Assembly (NCBI RefSeq): GCF_019655055.1 | Contig: NZ_BPFA01000032.1 | Location: 1-61,169 of the forward strand | DNA length: 61,169 nt | Direction of reading: 5' to 3' | Source of the DNA: Shewanella sp. MBTL60-112-B2 | GTDB taxonomy: Bacteria > Pseudomonadota > Gammaproteobacteria > Enterobacterales > Shewanellaceae | Part shown: positions 25,060 to 34,521 of the stretch, one piece after another | How the letters are laid out: every line of letters begins with the position of its first letter | Numbering within the stretch: the first letter of the stretch is position 1 | Made by a program: the position numbers and the translations under genes | The notes under the pieces: generated by a model | The model's input: only the letters and a program-made list of their open reading frames with translations | Told to the model about the DNA's origin: nothing | Databases searched by the model: none

Positions 25060-26407
25060 AGCGTGCCTCCGAGCGATAATGTGCTGTATCGGTAATCGAT
25101 TGAGTCAGTTTTAAGTAGAGTGTGAAACTGGGCATCACGAACAGGTGCGATAGTAAGATCCCAAGCGCGACGGCTTGTAGTCCCCAGATGCTAGAGATGG
25201 CAATTGTGACCGCTAAAATAAGGGTGAAACAGCTGTTATATAACAGATTAAACTGGCTTCTACCGGCACTAATTAGATACTGACTAGCGGCTTCACCTAG
25301 AGGCCTAACGAGACCGCTTAAGCAAAGCAGGATAAATACAGGCAGCGCTCCAGCATCTAACCATTTCTGACCGTAAACCCAAGGTACATAAAGTGGTGCG
25401 AGTAGAGCCTGTAAGCTAATTACTGGGACAGTCAGTAACATGATGAACTTAAGGGACTTAAAATACTTTTGCTCTAATGTCAGCGGTGTGGACTCTGCCG
25501 TTTGATCTTTTTGACAAAGATAGGAATAAAGCGCGGTGCCATAGCTTTGCACTAGACCTAAGCTAATTCCTAAACTGGCATTGAAGGCAAAGAAGTACAC
25601 TCCTAACGCCTCTATTCCAAGAAAATAGCCCACCAAGATGTAATCAATATTTTGTCTAAGCACGATAGCCAAATCACCGAAGCCAACCTGTAAGCCAAAC
25701 TTGAGTATTGCTTTGGATTTTGCTGGTAGCAGTTGCCACTGGTTCTCTTGGGAAAGGCGGTGGAAGTTGTCATTTGATAAAGTCTCAGGCAGGGGATTGT
25801 GGTATCGATGAACCCCAATCCATATAAATACCACAATGACTTTGGGTAAGATAATCGCCCAAATCCCAAGCCCGAGTAAAGCGAAGCTGGCAGTTAGCAA
25901 AGCATCAAATACTGTTTGCCAAAGTACGGCTCTACCGACAACTCGCATTCGGTTTAAACGCAGATTGACTGCGGCGTAGAGCATGCCAAAAGGTAGTAGT
26001 AAATAGCTTGTTGCCATGAGTATCATAGGAAGAATTAGCTGCAAGTTATCGTAGTAGATTGCAAGCGGCCAGCTGAGTAAGCTCATGGCAACGAAGGCGA
26101 TAATAGCGGCCAACCAATTAACTCGATTGGCCGCGTGAAGAGATTGTTTAACTTGGCTGTCATCCATTTTAATCAGCGCTGCACTAGAAATTCGACGTGT
26201 AGGAGTACAGATGATCTCAAAACAGGTGAGTATGATGGCAACCTGGCCAAAGACTTCGGGTGTGAGTAAGCGCGCAATAATAATGCTAGACCCTAGGCGA
26301 ACTATGCGTCCCAGCACTTGCGCTGAACCTAGCCAAAATAGACCTTTGGCTAGTGCGCCATTCAAGGCTGTAGATATCGATTCTCGGTATGACAGATAGC
26401 TTTGCAT
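25049..26407 (-). CDS. Wzx-like lipopolysaccharide/polysaccharide flippase (MOP superfamily)
   Basis: The 452-aa product has about twelve hydrophobic segments and the typical MOP/Polysacc_synt N-terminus (FWLGSAQVLGRIVRLGSSIIIARLLTPEVFGQVAI). It would move the lipid-linked repeat unit across the inner membrane. The start follows a long leader that includes repeat island R7. It is coupled to the GT2 gene. Confidence 0.87.
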   Translation of the reverse strand: MQSYLSYRESISTALNGALAKGLFWLGSAQVLGRIVRLGSSIIIARLLTPEVFGQVAIILTCFEIICTPTRRISSAALIKMDDSQVKQSLHAANRVNWLAAIIAFVAMSLLSWPLAIYYDNLQLILPMILMATSYLLLPFGMLYAAVNLRLNRMRVVGRAVLWQTVFDALLTASFALLGLGIWAIILPKVIVVFIWIGVHRYHNPLPETLSNDNFHRLSQENQWQLLPAKSKAILKFGLQVGFGDLAIVLRQNIDYILVGYFLGIEALGVYFFAFNASLGISLGLVQSYGTALYSYLCQKDQTAESTPLTLEQKYFKSLKFIMLLTVPVISLQALLAPLYVPWVYGQKWLDAGALPVFILLCLSGLVRPLGEAASQYLISAGRSQFNLLYNSCFTLILAVTIAISSIWGLQAVALGILLSHLFVMPSFTLYLKLTQSITDTAHYRSEARYDS

Positions 26408-26639
26408 ATGGGCACCTGTTTAAGAGAGCGCTGCGAATCACATCTGTTCGAGCGATGAAATCATCAATCAGCAGTTAGTAGTGTTAATACAGGGATCATG
26501 CCAACGCTGTGTTATAGCCATTATTTATTACTAACATGTTGGTTATTAACCTTATTTGTAATGGCTAAGCCTAGGGAAGAATAATTAAGGCTTGAGCTGG
26601 TGGCATTGGGTTCGCATATTGCGAATCAGAATGAAAAGC

Positions 26640-26995
26640 AGGTTAAAGGCTAAGAAGGTCCTAGGTTCTAGGAAAAGCAGGTTCTAGGTTAGAGCAAAGA
26701 CGGTATAAGCAGAGACGGATAAGTAGAACGGCCTGCGGCCTTACGGTTTACGGAACGTTCGCTGGCTCACTCACAGTACGCTGCGCTGACGGTTAAAAGC
26801 TGAGAAGATCCTAGGTTCTAGGAAAGCAGGTTCTAGGTTAGAGCAAAGACGGTATAAGTAGAACGGCCTGCGGCCTTACGGTTTACGGAACGTTCGCAGG
26901 CTTACTTACAGAACGCTGCGCTGACGGTTGAGTGCTGAGAAGGTCCTAGAACCTAGGACCTTGATTCTTCAGTCCGTCCTCGTCCCTTCTTTTAA
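26640..26995. repeat. Mosaic repeat island R7 (flippase start to ligase-like gene end)
   Basis: Within the 561-bp gap it starts with TAAGAAGGTCCTAGG (26651-26665) and has two copies of the AACGGCCTGCGGCC..GAACGTTCGC..GAACGCTGCGCTGACGG module. It ends CCTAGAACCTAGGACC, then TCCCTTCTTTT (to 26995). The last codons of the ligase-like gene (KEGTRTD-stop) lie in it. The part 26408-26640 is non-repetitive and should hold the flippase promoter; no clear box seen. Confidence 0.88.
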
Positions 26996-28219
26996 AGCTC
27001 CCCCGACAATAACGAGTCCTGGCCAGAACAGGTAGGCGAGGATCTCGAGATTTTCACCAAAGGTGTATAAGAATAGTTGCAAGATCACCGCTGCTGCGAC
27101 GGCGCTTAAGGGCGAGCTAAACAAAGTCCTAAGTAGAGCTAGCAGGCTCACAATTAACGGGATCGCTAAGGCGATAGCGCCCACCGCCCCTTTTACAAAC
27201 AGTAAGCCATACCAAGTATGATGAGAGCCTATCGGCATATACTCCACAAGATGCGGCCCGCGCTCGACAATGCCATGGCCCCATACCACGGCCTCATTGG
27301 CCCAACGTTCAAGGGCTATATTAGCCAGCTCTTGGCGCACTCGGGTCGAGCCTGCTCGAGCTGCTTTAAAGGCCTGTACGCTTTGTTGCATTTTTTCGGC
27401 GACATAAATTCCAGAAATTCCAAGCAATATAAATAGGGGCGTCGCTGCGAAATAAACCCAGGGAGAACGGCACCAGCGGATAAACATAAAAAATCCAGCT
27501 AGCAGCAGGTAACATACCAAGGCTAAACGGGATTGCGACAGTAAGATCATGCAAAAACTGCCGGTAAAACCATAAAATTTAAATCGTTTAGATTTTTCCT
27601 GAATGGCAAACGTAAAGAACAAGTTGCCTATCATGCCTAGGGCTGGGGCCCAAGGGGTGAAGAGTCGCCACCTTGGTAGGCCACTTGCGGGATCGATTTC
27701 ATACAAGCTGACATTAAAGAATTCAGGGCCTGGGCCGCCAATAATACTCAAGGGCGAGGTGTATAGAGTACTAGGCAGTTTTATAGCCCAGGCGAGTATG
27801 AAGACTGGTAATAAAATAAGTGTATGTTTACAGACGATACAGCAGGCTCGGTAGATAAGCTCAGGACGGATCTGTAGGCTGCCAAGTAATGGGAATATCG
27901 CCAACAGTGCCCAGCCTTTCGCCCAGCCAATACTGGATTTGATGAGTTTGGCAACGCCTAAATCGTGAGTCAAGTGACCTATCACGAGAGCGAGTAACAT
28001 TACTGCCATCGCCACTATCCAGCAGGTTTGTGTTTTACTGACAATATAAACCTGCTTATCTAGCAGAACTCGCTTCACCATTCGCAGCAATAATACCCAT
28101 GCGATGACGGGGGCGACAAGGTACATAGCGCCTAAAAGCCAAAACAGATAGGTGCCAGTGATAGCGCGCCAGACGATTAATTCGTCAGAATTTTCTGGAG
28201 TATAGGTTTGCGGATCCAT
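26969..28219 (-). CDS. O-antigen ligase/Wzy-like polymerase membrane protein
   Basis: The 416-aa product has about ten hydrophobic segments with one long periplasmic loop (about residues 145-195, and again 275-330 with RVRQELANIALERWANEAVVWGHG), the plan of the Wzy/WaaL family. It probably polymerises the exopolymer, since a Wzx-like flippase and a Wzz-like protein flank it. A ligase role cannot be excluded. It overlaps the Wzz-like gene by 43 bp. Its C-terminal residues come from island R7. Confidence 0.8.
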   Translation of the reverse strand: MDPQTYTPENSDELIVWRAITGTYLFWLLGAMYLVAPVIAWVLLLRMVKRVLLDKQVYIVSKTQTCWIVAMAVMLLALVIGHLTHDLGVAKLIKSSIGWAKGWALLAIFPLLGSLQIRPELIYRACCIVCKHTLILLPVFILAWAIKLPSTLYTSPLSIIGGPGPEFFNVSLYEIDPASGLPRWRLFTPWAPALGMIGNLFFTFAIQEKSKRFKFYGFTGSFCMILLSQSRLALVCYLLLAGFFMFIRWCRSPWVYFAATPLFILLGISGIYVAEKMQQSVQAFKAARAGSTRVRQELANIALERWANEAVVWGHGIVERGPHLVEYMPIGSHHTWYGLLFVKGAVGAIALAIPLIVSLLALLRTLFSSPLSAVAAAVILQLFLYTFGENLEILAYLFWPGLVIVGGALKEGTRTD

Positions 28220-29583
28220 AGCATTCCCATTCCTGTAAATAGTGAAATTGAAGCGGCAATCCCCCCGACAATCGCTAGCAGGGTTCGCAAGTTATCGGGT
28301 TTTTCAGCTAATGAGGGGGAGGCCATTAGCTGCAGTAAAGGATAGGCTGCGTAAATGTCGGCCTTACCTAGGTCCATTTTAGCCAGTGCGGAAGTAAATA
28401 CCGCTGTGGCGACTTGATGCTCTCGCTGCAGCCCTTCAAGTTTAGCTGCATCGTCATTGCTGTCATTGAACCTATGATCCCAATTATGGATTTGCTCCGA
28501 CAGGGCATCAATTCTGTGTCTAAGCCCTTCGGCTTGGGTGTTGAGTGATAGTAATTCCTGCATTAGTTGAGCTCGGCCATCTAAGTCATCAACCGACAGC
28601 ATCAACATTAAACGTTTATCGTTATAGCCAAGTAGTACCTTGCAGCGTCTGCTCAGCGCATTGAGTACCGATGTTTGTTCATCTTTGAAGGTGACAACTT
28701 TTGGATGACGTTTGCCAAAACGACTGCGGTATTCGGCCAATGTTGCTGTGACATTGGTATAGCCAATCAGCAACTGTTGGAATAATTGATCATTTTTAAG
28801 CGTCAACAATCCTGCCGCCTGCTTAGGTGTTAGGCTTAGGTGGATTTCAAGCATCTTCTGGCTGGCTTTTACACCTTGAAGTTCAGAGACTAAATTGACC
28901 TTGTTATGTCTCAGTCTCTCCATGGTTAAGGCGAGCTCTTTAAACTGATCGAGCGATACTAGGCCATGCTCAGATTGAAACTCGAGTAATTTGGTCTGGG
29001 TTAAATTGACTTTATTAGCAAAAGTCGCCATGCCAACACGAATAGCATCTTCACGCTGCTCAATTTCATCTCGGCGTAACTCAGCAAGTAAGGCTTGTAA
29101 GCTGTGGTAATGGGCCCAGGCTTTTTGCTGTGCCGCCTTGGCAGTAGTTGCTTTGATACTAAACTGCATCAAGCCAGTTTGGTTAGGCAGTTTCAACTTT
29201 GGCATACCAAATTCGCTACCCTTTAGATGCAATGTTTTAGCGGCTGCATTGATAAGTGTTTTGCTGGTTGAAATCGACTTGTAGTTGACCCTAGGGTCAA
29301 TGGCACTACTTGCATAAGGGGAGTTTGTGGAGCTATTAGCTTGACCGACACTGTCAAGGCTGACTAAGGCTCCGGCACCCGCGCCTGGAAGGATCAGGAT
29401 CCATTGGCTAACATAACGGCTAGGGCTTAAAAGCGTAAATAGCAGCACTAACAACCAGATTGCAAGTAAGCTAATAGAGGTGACGATGAGATAAGCACGC
29501 TTTCTCTTTTTAGCAGATAGCTTACTACCGTTTACAAAGTAGTGTCTTAACCACATAAGCGGGCTGTAGGAGTGTTTAGTCAT
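28177..29583 (-). CDS. Wzz/GumC-like polysaccharide co-polymerase
   Basis: The 468-aa inner membrane protein has a membrane segment near residues 30-50 (YLIVTSISLLAIWLLVLLF) and another near 432-455 (LRTLLAIVGGIAASISLF). Between them is a long, charged, mostly helical periplasmic region with likely coiled coils (about 180-390). A Pro-containing motif follows near the second segment. No tyrosine kinase domain is attached. Proteins of this class set chain length and contact the outer-membrane exporter, which is the next upstream gene. Confidence 0.85.
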   Translation of the reverse strand: MTKHSYSPLMWLRHYFVNGSKLSAKKRKRAYLIVTSISLLAIWLLVLLFTLLSPSRYVSQWILILPGAGAGALVSLDSVGQANSSTNSPYASSAIDPRVNYKSISTSKTLINAAAKTLHLKGSEFGMPKLKLPNQTGLMQFSIKATTAKAAQQKAWAHYHSLQALLAELRRDEIEQREDAIRVGMATFANKVNLTQTKLLEFQSEHGLVSLDQFKELALTMERLRHNKVNLVSELQGVKASQKMLEIHLSLTPKQAAGLLTLKNDQLFQQLLIGYTNVTATLAEYRSRFGKRHPKVVTFKDEQTSVLNALSRRCKVLLGYNDKRLMLMLSVDDLDGRAQLMQELLSLNTQAEGLRHRIDALSEQIHNWDHRFNDSNDDAAKLEGLQREHQVATAVFTSALAKMDLGKADIYAAYPLLQLMASPSLAEKPDNLRTLLAIVGGIAASISLFTGMGMLWIRKPILQKILTN

Positions 29584-29610
29584 TATGGCCTCCTATAAGC
29601 ATTTTTGCTT

Positions 29611-30912
29611 TTATAGCAACTCAAGTAAGGTTGCAGGAACAAGCACTTCGGTTATGGTTCGTGCTATTTCACGAATATTAGTCACACGAGAGTCGTAACA
29701 AGCAATGCCATCTCCGGGCATTAATATTGGGTTCATACCCGTTTCCCATGAGTGTCTGATTAAGCTGTCCATTGAGCGTTCAACCACATCGACTTGAGCG
29801 GTTAAAGGGTTCTTAGTTATCAGCAGTAGATGGCGGCTAGCATTGGTTGACTGAGCGCCACCAACACAGTTTGCTGCAATAGCGCCACTTAATAGACGCG
29901 TACCATAAGGAAAACGAGTCGCATCGGTATCAACGGCAGATTGGGCGTTACTCGAAGCCGGTTGAGTCAGGTTTGATATGAAAACTCGAATGCCTGGTGC
30001 TGTGATCTGTGATGGTCTAGCCAGAGCATCATCAAAGTAGTCATGTTGCGGTACATGGACATGGTCCCCTGACATCAAGGTCATTTTTGGCACAGGGGAA
30101 CCGTGGATCACGCCGGATAAATCGAGCTTAAAACTGTGCTGCCCTCTTATCACTGTAATCGAAGATATGTCTGCATCAGGGCGAACGCCACCAGATGCTC
30201 TGAGTGCTGATGCTATAGTACGTTTCACGGCTTGATCGCCGCTGTGTCCACCGTCATCATCGATGATTTCAAGATCGGATTTAACATTGATCAGATGCTG
30301 ACCTGGTTCAAATACTCCACCAGATACAGTTACCTCAACTGGCGCCCATGTTAATGGGGTAATACTTAAGTGAACGCTGTTCTTAAGCATAAACTCTTCA
30401 TCGACTAAATATTGCTTAATCGAGCTTGTTAACTGATTAATGTCTAATCCTTTTGCATGGATAGGTTGCAGAAATGGCAGATAGATATAGCCATCATTAT
30501 TGACTTCAACATTACCGCTGAACTCTTCACCATTGAGCACAAGGATCTTGAGCCTATCGCCAACAGATAGGCGAATGTTTTGTGGTTGGTGCAGTTGCTG
30601 CTGTGATTGATTAGCGTACATCAGCCATGTATTACCCGTTAGATTGTTAGCCGGTTGAGGATTGGTATCTGTGGCTGCCATCTCTTTTTTAATGCGCATG
30701 TAGGGCGTGTCACGATCATAAAAGTGGCACTGAGTCATGTTGTCATCACTGTTACCCGCACAAATTGCCGCCTTCTCAGGACGATGAGGGGTGACGCAAG
30801 CCGTTAGCTGTAGCAGACACAGGCAAGTTAACAGCGCAACGGTTAAAGTCTTATTAGCACTTCTGCCGTGCATATTTTTGCCTGCGTTCAAGACGTTGTG
30901 AATATGACCCAT
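29611..30912 (-). CDS. Polysaccharide export outer-membrane lipoprotein (OPX, Wza-like)
   Basis: The 433-aa product has a long N-region, a hydrophobic signal (LTVALLTCLCLLQLTAC) and a lipobox LTAC with Cys at about residue 39, so it is an outer-membrane lipoprotein. The Poly_export domain begins near NIRLSVGDRLKILVLNGEEFSGNVEVNNDGYIYLPF, followed by SLBB-like segments (EVTVSGGVFEPGQHLINV). The ATG at 30912 has an AAGGGG site 7 bp upstream, so I keep it over the later Met14. It follows the STAS gene by 11 bp and would form the exit channel for the polymer. Confidence 0.9.
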   Translation of the reverse strand: MGHIHNVLNAGKNMHGRSANKTLTVALLTCLCLLQLTACVTPHRPEKAAICAGNSDDNMTQCHFYDRDTPYMRIKKEMAATDTNPQPANNLTGNTWLMYANQSQQQLHQPQNIRLSVGDRLKILVLNGEEFSGNVEVNNDGYIYLPFLQPIHAKGLDINQLTSSIKQYLVDEEFMLKNSVHLSITPLTWAPVEVTVSGGVFEPGQHLINVKSDLEIIDDDGGHSGDQAVKRTIASALRASGGVRPDADISSITVIRGQHSFKLDLSGVIHGSPVPKMTLMSGDHVHVPQHDYFDDALARPSQITAPGIRVFISNLTQPASSNAQSAVDTDATRFPYGTRLLSGAIAANCVGGAQSTNASRHLLLITKNPLTAQVDVVERSMDSLIRHSWETGMNPILMPGDGIACYDSRVTNIREIARTITEVLVPATLLELL

Positions 30913-30923
30913 GGCTACGCCCC

Positions 30924-31289
30924 TTATTGAGCGGCTTGCTCGTTGGAAAGTTCATTGCAGATGTAATCTATTGCTGCGGTTTCATCTTCATAGATAGCAA
31001 AGATCTGATGTAAACGCGTCAACTCAATGAGTGAGCGTACGCCTGCTGTTGGAGAGAGTAAGACGATGTCACCATTGTCTTTCTCTATTCGCTTTAAGGC
31101 TGAAATAAGCACCGATAGGCCACTAGAATCGATATATTCGACCTTGTGTAAGTCAATCACAAGTTGGGTCATTCCAGCGTCTATTTGTTGTAAAATAGCG
31201 GCTCTGAGTGTCGGTGTGTGCGTCATTATGACCTCAACTGGCAGAGTAATTTTACAGGCATTATTTTGTGGTAATTGAGAGAAAGTCAT
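30924..31289 (-). CDS. STAS-domain anti-sigma-factor antagonist (SpoIIAA/RsbV-like)
   Basis: The 121-aa STAS protein has the phosphorylation block YIDSSGLSVL, with S55 the expected phospho-acceptor. Such proteins are controlled by an RsbW-like kinase and a PP2C phosphatase; both are encoded 1.1 and 1.5 kb upstream (32427, 32826). Here it heads the exopolysaccharide operon (STAS, OPX, Wzz-like, polymerase), so the partner switch probably acts on polymer production. A sigma-54 promoter-like site lies 177 bp before its start. Confidence 0.92.
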   Translation of the reverse strand: MTFSQLPQNNACKITLPVEVIMTHTPTLRAAILQQIDAGMTQLVIDLHKVEYIDSSGLSVLISALKRIEKDNGDIVLLSPTAGVRSLIELTRLHQIFAIYEDETAAIDYICNELSNEQAAQ

Positions 31290-31465
31290 ATCGCCGTCCT
31301 TAAAAATGCATCAGGCATTTTGCGTTGTTATCTGAACTGTTACTGTTGCTTGCTGAGTCGTTATCAGCGGCAGCTTTTACTCATATTCTTTGTTACTACT
31401 TCAACTGAATCGTTAGTCGTATTTTGACTAACATGCTTACTTATCTTGTTGCGTATATTTTGTAT

Positions 31466-31481
31466 TGCAACTCTAAGGCCA
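31466..31481 (-). promoter_or_regulatory. Sigma-54 (-24/-12) promoter-like site before the exopolysaccharide operon
   Basis: On the minus strand TGGCCT-TAGAG-TTGCA matches TGGCAC-N5-TTGCW, with GG and GC in the right places and 16 bp in all. It is 177 bp upstream of the STAS start. Two mismatches fall in the less conserved -24 flank. Confidence 0.6.
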
Positions 31482-31582
31482 AGTTTTATCTGTTTGTATT
31501 TTATAGTTTTTAATGAATATTGAGGGGCTCTTGAGTTTACTTGTGAGTTGCCTTCTTTATTTGCGATGCAAAATGGGAAAGG

Positions 31583-32428
31583 TTAAAAGCTGAGAAGGTC
31601 CTAGGGAAAGCAGGTTAAAGGCTGAGAAGGTCCTAGGTTCTAGGAAAAGCAGGTCCTAGGTTAAAGCTAAGACGGATAAGCAAAAGCAGGCTGAGCAAAA
31701 ATACTGCAAGGTAATGCTGTTTTGCTTTTGATTTCCTAGCAGCGAAGCGTCCTCGTAGTGAGCTTGCGAACGTCCTAGAGCCTAGGACCTTGTTTAAGCA
31801 AAGACGGAAAAGCGGAACGGCCTGTGGCCTTACGGATGACGGAACGTTCGCTAGCTCACTTACGGAACGCTGCGCTGACGGTTAAAGGCCGAAAAGATAA
31901 GAAGGTCCTAGGTGCTAGGAAAAGCAGGTTCTAGGTTAAAGCAAAGACGGGCAAGCTAAAACTGATAAGCAAAAGCTGGATAGAGCGGTAAGGTCAAAGG
32001 CAACACTGTTTTTTGATTTTCCTAGCAGGCCGAAGGCCGTCCTCGCAGTGAGCTTGCGAACGTCCTAGAACCTAGGCCCTTGTTTAAGCAAAGACGGAAA
32101 AGCGGAACGGCCTGCGGCCTTACGGTTTACGGAACGTTCGCTGGCTCACTTACGAAACGCTGCGCTGGCTGTTAAAAGCTGAGAAGGTCCTAGGTGCTAG
32201 GAAAAGCAGGTTAAAGGCTGAGAAGGTCTTAGGTTCTAGGAGAAGCAGGTTCTAGGTTAGAGCAAAGACGGTTAAAAGCTGAGACGGCTACAGCTAAGAC
32301 GGATAAGCAAAAGCAGGCAGAGCAAAAATACTGTAAGGCAACACTGTTTTGTTTTTGATTTTCCTAGCAGGCCGAAGGCCGTCCTCGCAGTGAGCTTGCG
32401 AACTTCCTAGAACCTAGGCCCTTCTTTT
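31583..32428. repeat. Mosaic repeat island R8, three tandem copies
   Basis: The largest island, filling most of the 1137-bp gap before the STAS gene. Three copies begin near 31592, 31893 and 32176 with GAGAAGGTCCTAGG or TAAGAAGGTCCTAGG. The first two close with CCTAGGACC or CCTAGGCCC plus TTGTTTAAGC (near 31795 and 32085), and the third with CCTAGGCCCTTCTTTT (to 32428). Cassettes include GGCCGAAGGCC hairpins (32028-32038, 32370-32380), GAACGTTCGCTAGC, GAACGCTGCGCTGACGG and a GCAAAAGCAGGC..ACTGT-TTTG segment. Copies are similar but use different cassettes. The 31290-31582 part is unique and carries the sigma-54 site. Confidence 0.9.
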
Positions 32429-32816
32429 AAATCGCAATGCTAAATTGTAGATGGGTACCGGCTACAGTCTCTTGTAAACGAACGCTGTCCATCCAACTAT
32501 TTATGATCCAAAGTCCCCTCCCTGAGGTTGATTTAGCGGGGGGGCAGTCGGTTGGAGCTGCTAGGGGCTGCATTGGCGAGTTATCGAGTAGATCGATGAC
32601 AATCTGTTGATGGTCACAGTGCAAAATGATGATTAAAGAGTTAATTTTTGGGACTGAATGGCTAAAAACGTTAGAGACGGCTTCAAGAACGCAAGTAATC
32701 ACCTTGAATCGCTTGGTGTCGGATACGTGGTTTTGCAGCATAAACTGCTCTATTTCTCTGCTTATGGAGTGTTTGGCCATAATATTTCTGTCGAGGTTAA
32801 ACTGTAAGCTATTCAT
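32427..32816 (-). CDS. RsbW-like anti-sigma factor/serine kinase (GHKL ATPase)
   Basis: The 129-aa HATPase_c_2 protein has the N box EAVSNVFSH (E45, N49), DLLDNSP, the G box SGRGLWIINSW and GTHL. In partner-switch modules it phosphorylates the STAS protein. Here its partners are the STAS protein at 30924 and the REC-PP2C phosphatase 9 bp upstream. Whether it binds a sigma factor or another target is not visible. The stop codon directly touches the end of island R8. Confidence 0.9.
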   Translation of the reverse strand: MNSLQFNLDRNIMAKHSISREIEQFMLQNHVSDTKRFKVITCVLEAVSNVFSHSVPKINSLIIILHCDHQQIVIDLLDNSPMQPLAAPTDCPPAKSTSGRGLWIINSWMDSVRLQETVAGTHLQFSIAI

Positions 32817-32825
32817 GGTGGTTCC

Positions 32826-34145
32826 TTACATTTTAGGATCACAATGGGACGAATTCGTCGTGGTTGAGATTAGCATTAACGATATATCGTCTTGTGCTTG
32901 TTTTTCTTGCCAAAGCTCAGTGCTGTAACTGAGGTAGTGCAATAACTTTTCTGCTGGCAACTCTCTGGCATCGCTAATATTTTTCAGTAGTTTTGCCAGC
33001 CCATAACTCCCAAATTTGCTATGGCGGCATTCATAGATCCCGTCAGAATAGAGCAGCAGTTGTTCATCTGTTTTTAAAGTGAAGTGCTGACTTTGGTAGC
33101 AGTGCTGTTTATTTATTCCTATTGGCAGCTGTGATTCAACGTAGCTATCATCGACAAACTTGGCTCCCTGGGGGCTCACTATTATTGGAGAGGGGTGGCC
33201 TGCGTTAATAATCTCAATCTCGCCGCTAATAGTGTTTGCGATGCCGATAAGTAAGGTCGCAAAGCGGCCGCACTGCTCTGGGTCGTCAAATTCTCGATTG
33301 AGATTGTTAGTTATCAATGCTAAATCAAGTGACTGCCAGACCTGTTGGCTGCTTGATAAGTGTTGGGCCAAGGTAAAACTTAGCATTGATGCTGCTGTGC
33401 CATGTCCGCTTACATCTAATAGATAAAAACCGATATGCTGCTGATCGATATTGAAACATTGAAATAGGTCGCCTGCGAGATCTTGAGCTGGCTTAAACTC
33501 AGTTGTTACTCGCCATCCTTGATTTAATTTAGAATTCTTGGGTAGTAGAGCGCGTTGCAGCTGAGCGGCGAGAGAGAGGTCGTGTTTTAGGTTATTTAGA
33601 TAATCTTGCTCTTTTAGGAGCATCTTATTGAGTACTTGATTTTGGCTTTCTAATTCTCGTTGCATCTCTATAAGGCGCAGTCCCGCGAGAATTCTCACTT
33701 TCAGTACGCCGCTATGATAAGGCTTCGCAATAAAGTCATCGGCGCCAGATTCAATGCCTTCTATTAGATGAGCATTTTGATTATTGCCCGTAAGCAATAT
33801 GGCATAGGGCGAGCGGGGCATTGATTTTATGATTTTGCATAAATCAATACCACTGAGCTCTGGCATCATCCAGTCGGTAATCACCATATCAACAGGTTCA
33901 CGCTGAAGCTGCTTGATAGCCTCATTGGCATTTGAAAAACCTTGAACCGAAAATCCCATTGATTCAAGCAGGCTCAGCAGTAAGCAGCGTTCGCTGTAAC
34001 TATCTTCTACGACGATGATTTTATGTTTTTGGACTGTCCTCAAAGGCTTGGTTTTAGTTAGCGTCGGGGGCTTGGTCTGAATCTGAGTCCTTGCCTTCGA
34101 TAAGGGGATGGTCTTAGTTTGTTTCTTAGGCATAGTCATTGTCAT
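32826..34145 (-). CDS. Response regulator with PP2C/SpoIIE phosphatase domain (RsbU-like)
   Basis: The 439-aa product has a Lys/Thr-rich N-terminus, a receiver domain (IIVVEDSYSERCLL; MVITDWMMPELSG with the phospho-Asp; KPYHSG), a short coiled coil (MQRELESQNQVLNKML), then a SpoIIE/PP2C domain (QRALLPKN, AGDLFQCF, LLDVSGHGTAASML, INAGHPSPII). Phosphorylation of the receiver should control dephosphorylation of the STAS protein. I chose the ATG at 34145; a TTG at 34205 gives 20 more residues and cannot be excluded. It is the first gene of the regulator pair. Confidence 0.9.
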   Translation of the reverse strand: MTMTMPKKQTKTIPLSKARTQIQTKPPTLTKTKPLRTVQKHKIIVVEDSYSERCLLLSLLESMGFSVQGFSNANEAIKQLQREPVDMVITDWMMPELSGIDLCKIIKSMPRSPYAILLTGNNQNAHLIEGIESGADDFIAKPYHSGVLKVRILAGLRLIEMQRELESQNQVLNKMLLKEQDYLNNLKHDLSLAAQLQRALLPKNSKLNQGWRVTTEFKPAQDLAGDLFQCFNIDQQHIGFYLLDVSGHGTAASMLSFTLAQHLSSSQQVWQSLDLALITNNLNREFDDPEQCGRFATLLIGIANTISGEIEIINAGHPSPIIVSPQGAKFVDDSYVESQLPIGINKQHCYQSQHFTLKTDEQLLLYSDGIYECRHSKFGSYGLAKLLKNISDARELPAEKLLHYLSYSTELWQEKQAQDDISLMLISTTTNSSHCDPKM

Positions 34146-34250
34146 TTTATCGCCACAGCCAATTACAGAGGTGTTGTGTAGCAAAGCAAACTCTATGCCA
34201 GACAAATGTTAATGCTCACGCCTATGTTTATCTCTGAAGTTTATATCTCT

Positions 34251-34289
34251 GTTTTATATCAGAGTTTTATATCAGAGTTTTATATCCAT
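34251..34289. repeat. 13-bp direct repeat, three copies
   Basis: GTTTTATATCAGA occurs twice exactly (34251-34263, 34264-34276), then GTTTTATATCCAT. It lies about 100 bp before the REC-PP2C start on the other strand and could be a binding array. Confidence 0.9.
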
Positions 34290-34461
34290 TTTTGTAAGTA
34301 ATAAGTTTGATTGTTCAATGGTTAGGAATTGAAGTTTTTAGTTCCTATTTGCAAAAAGCAAAAATCAAAAAGCTTTTATGTGTTCGATTCTAAGATATTG
34401 ATCTCTAAGTTTACTTGATTTCAGCTTGTGTAGGGCTGAGCAACTACAACTGTTGTTACTT

Positions 34462-34477
34462 TGGCATAGGGATTGCT
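34462..34477 (+). promoter_or_regulatory. Sigma-54 (-24/-12) promoter-like site before the PhnD-like/kinase operon
   Basis: TGGCAT-AGGGA-TTGCT matches TGGCAC-N5-TTGCW with exact GG and GC spacing, 45 bp before the likely ATG at 34522. The sigma-54 activator encoded downstream (39073) would then control its own operon. Confidence 0.65.
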
Positions 34478-34521
34478 AATTCTAATGCATGCTTTGCAAC
34501 AGGCGCGAGGAATGAAATGTG

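Larger units (their letters stand above)
34206..34521. other. Divergent intergenic region with 13-bp repeats and sigma-54 site
   Basis: No gene is seen in about 315 bases between divergent genes. It holds three 13-bp copies (GTTTTATATCAGA, with the third ending CCAT) at 34251-34289 in the leader of the REC-PP2C gene, AT-rich DNA, and the sigma-54 site at 34462-34477. Confidence 0.8.
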
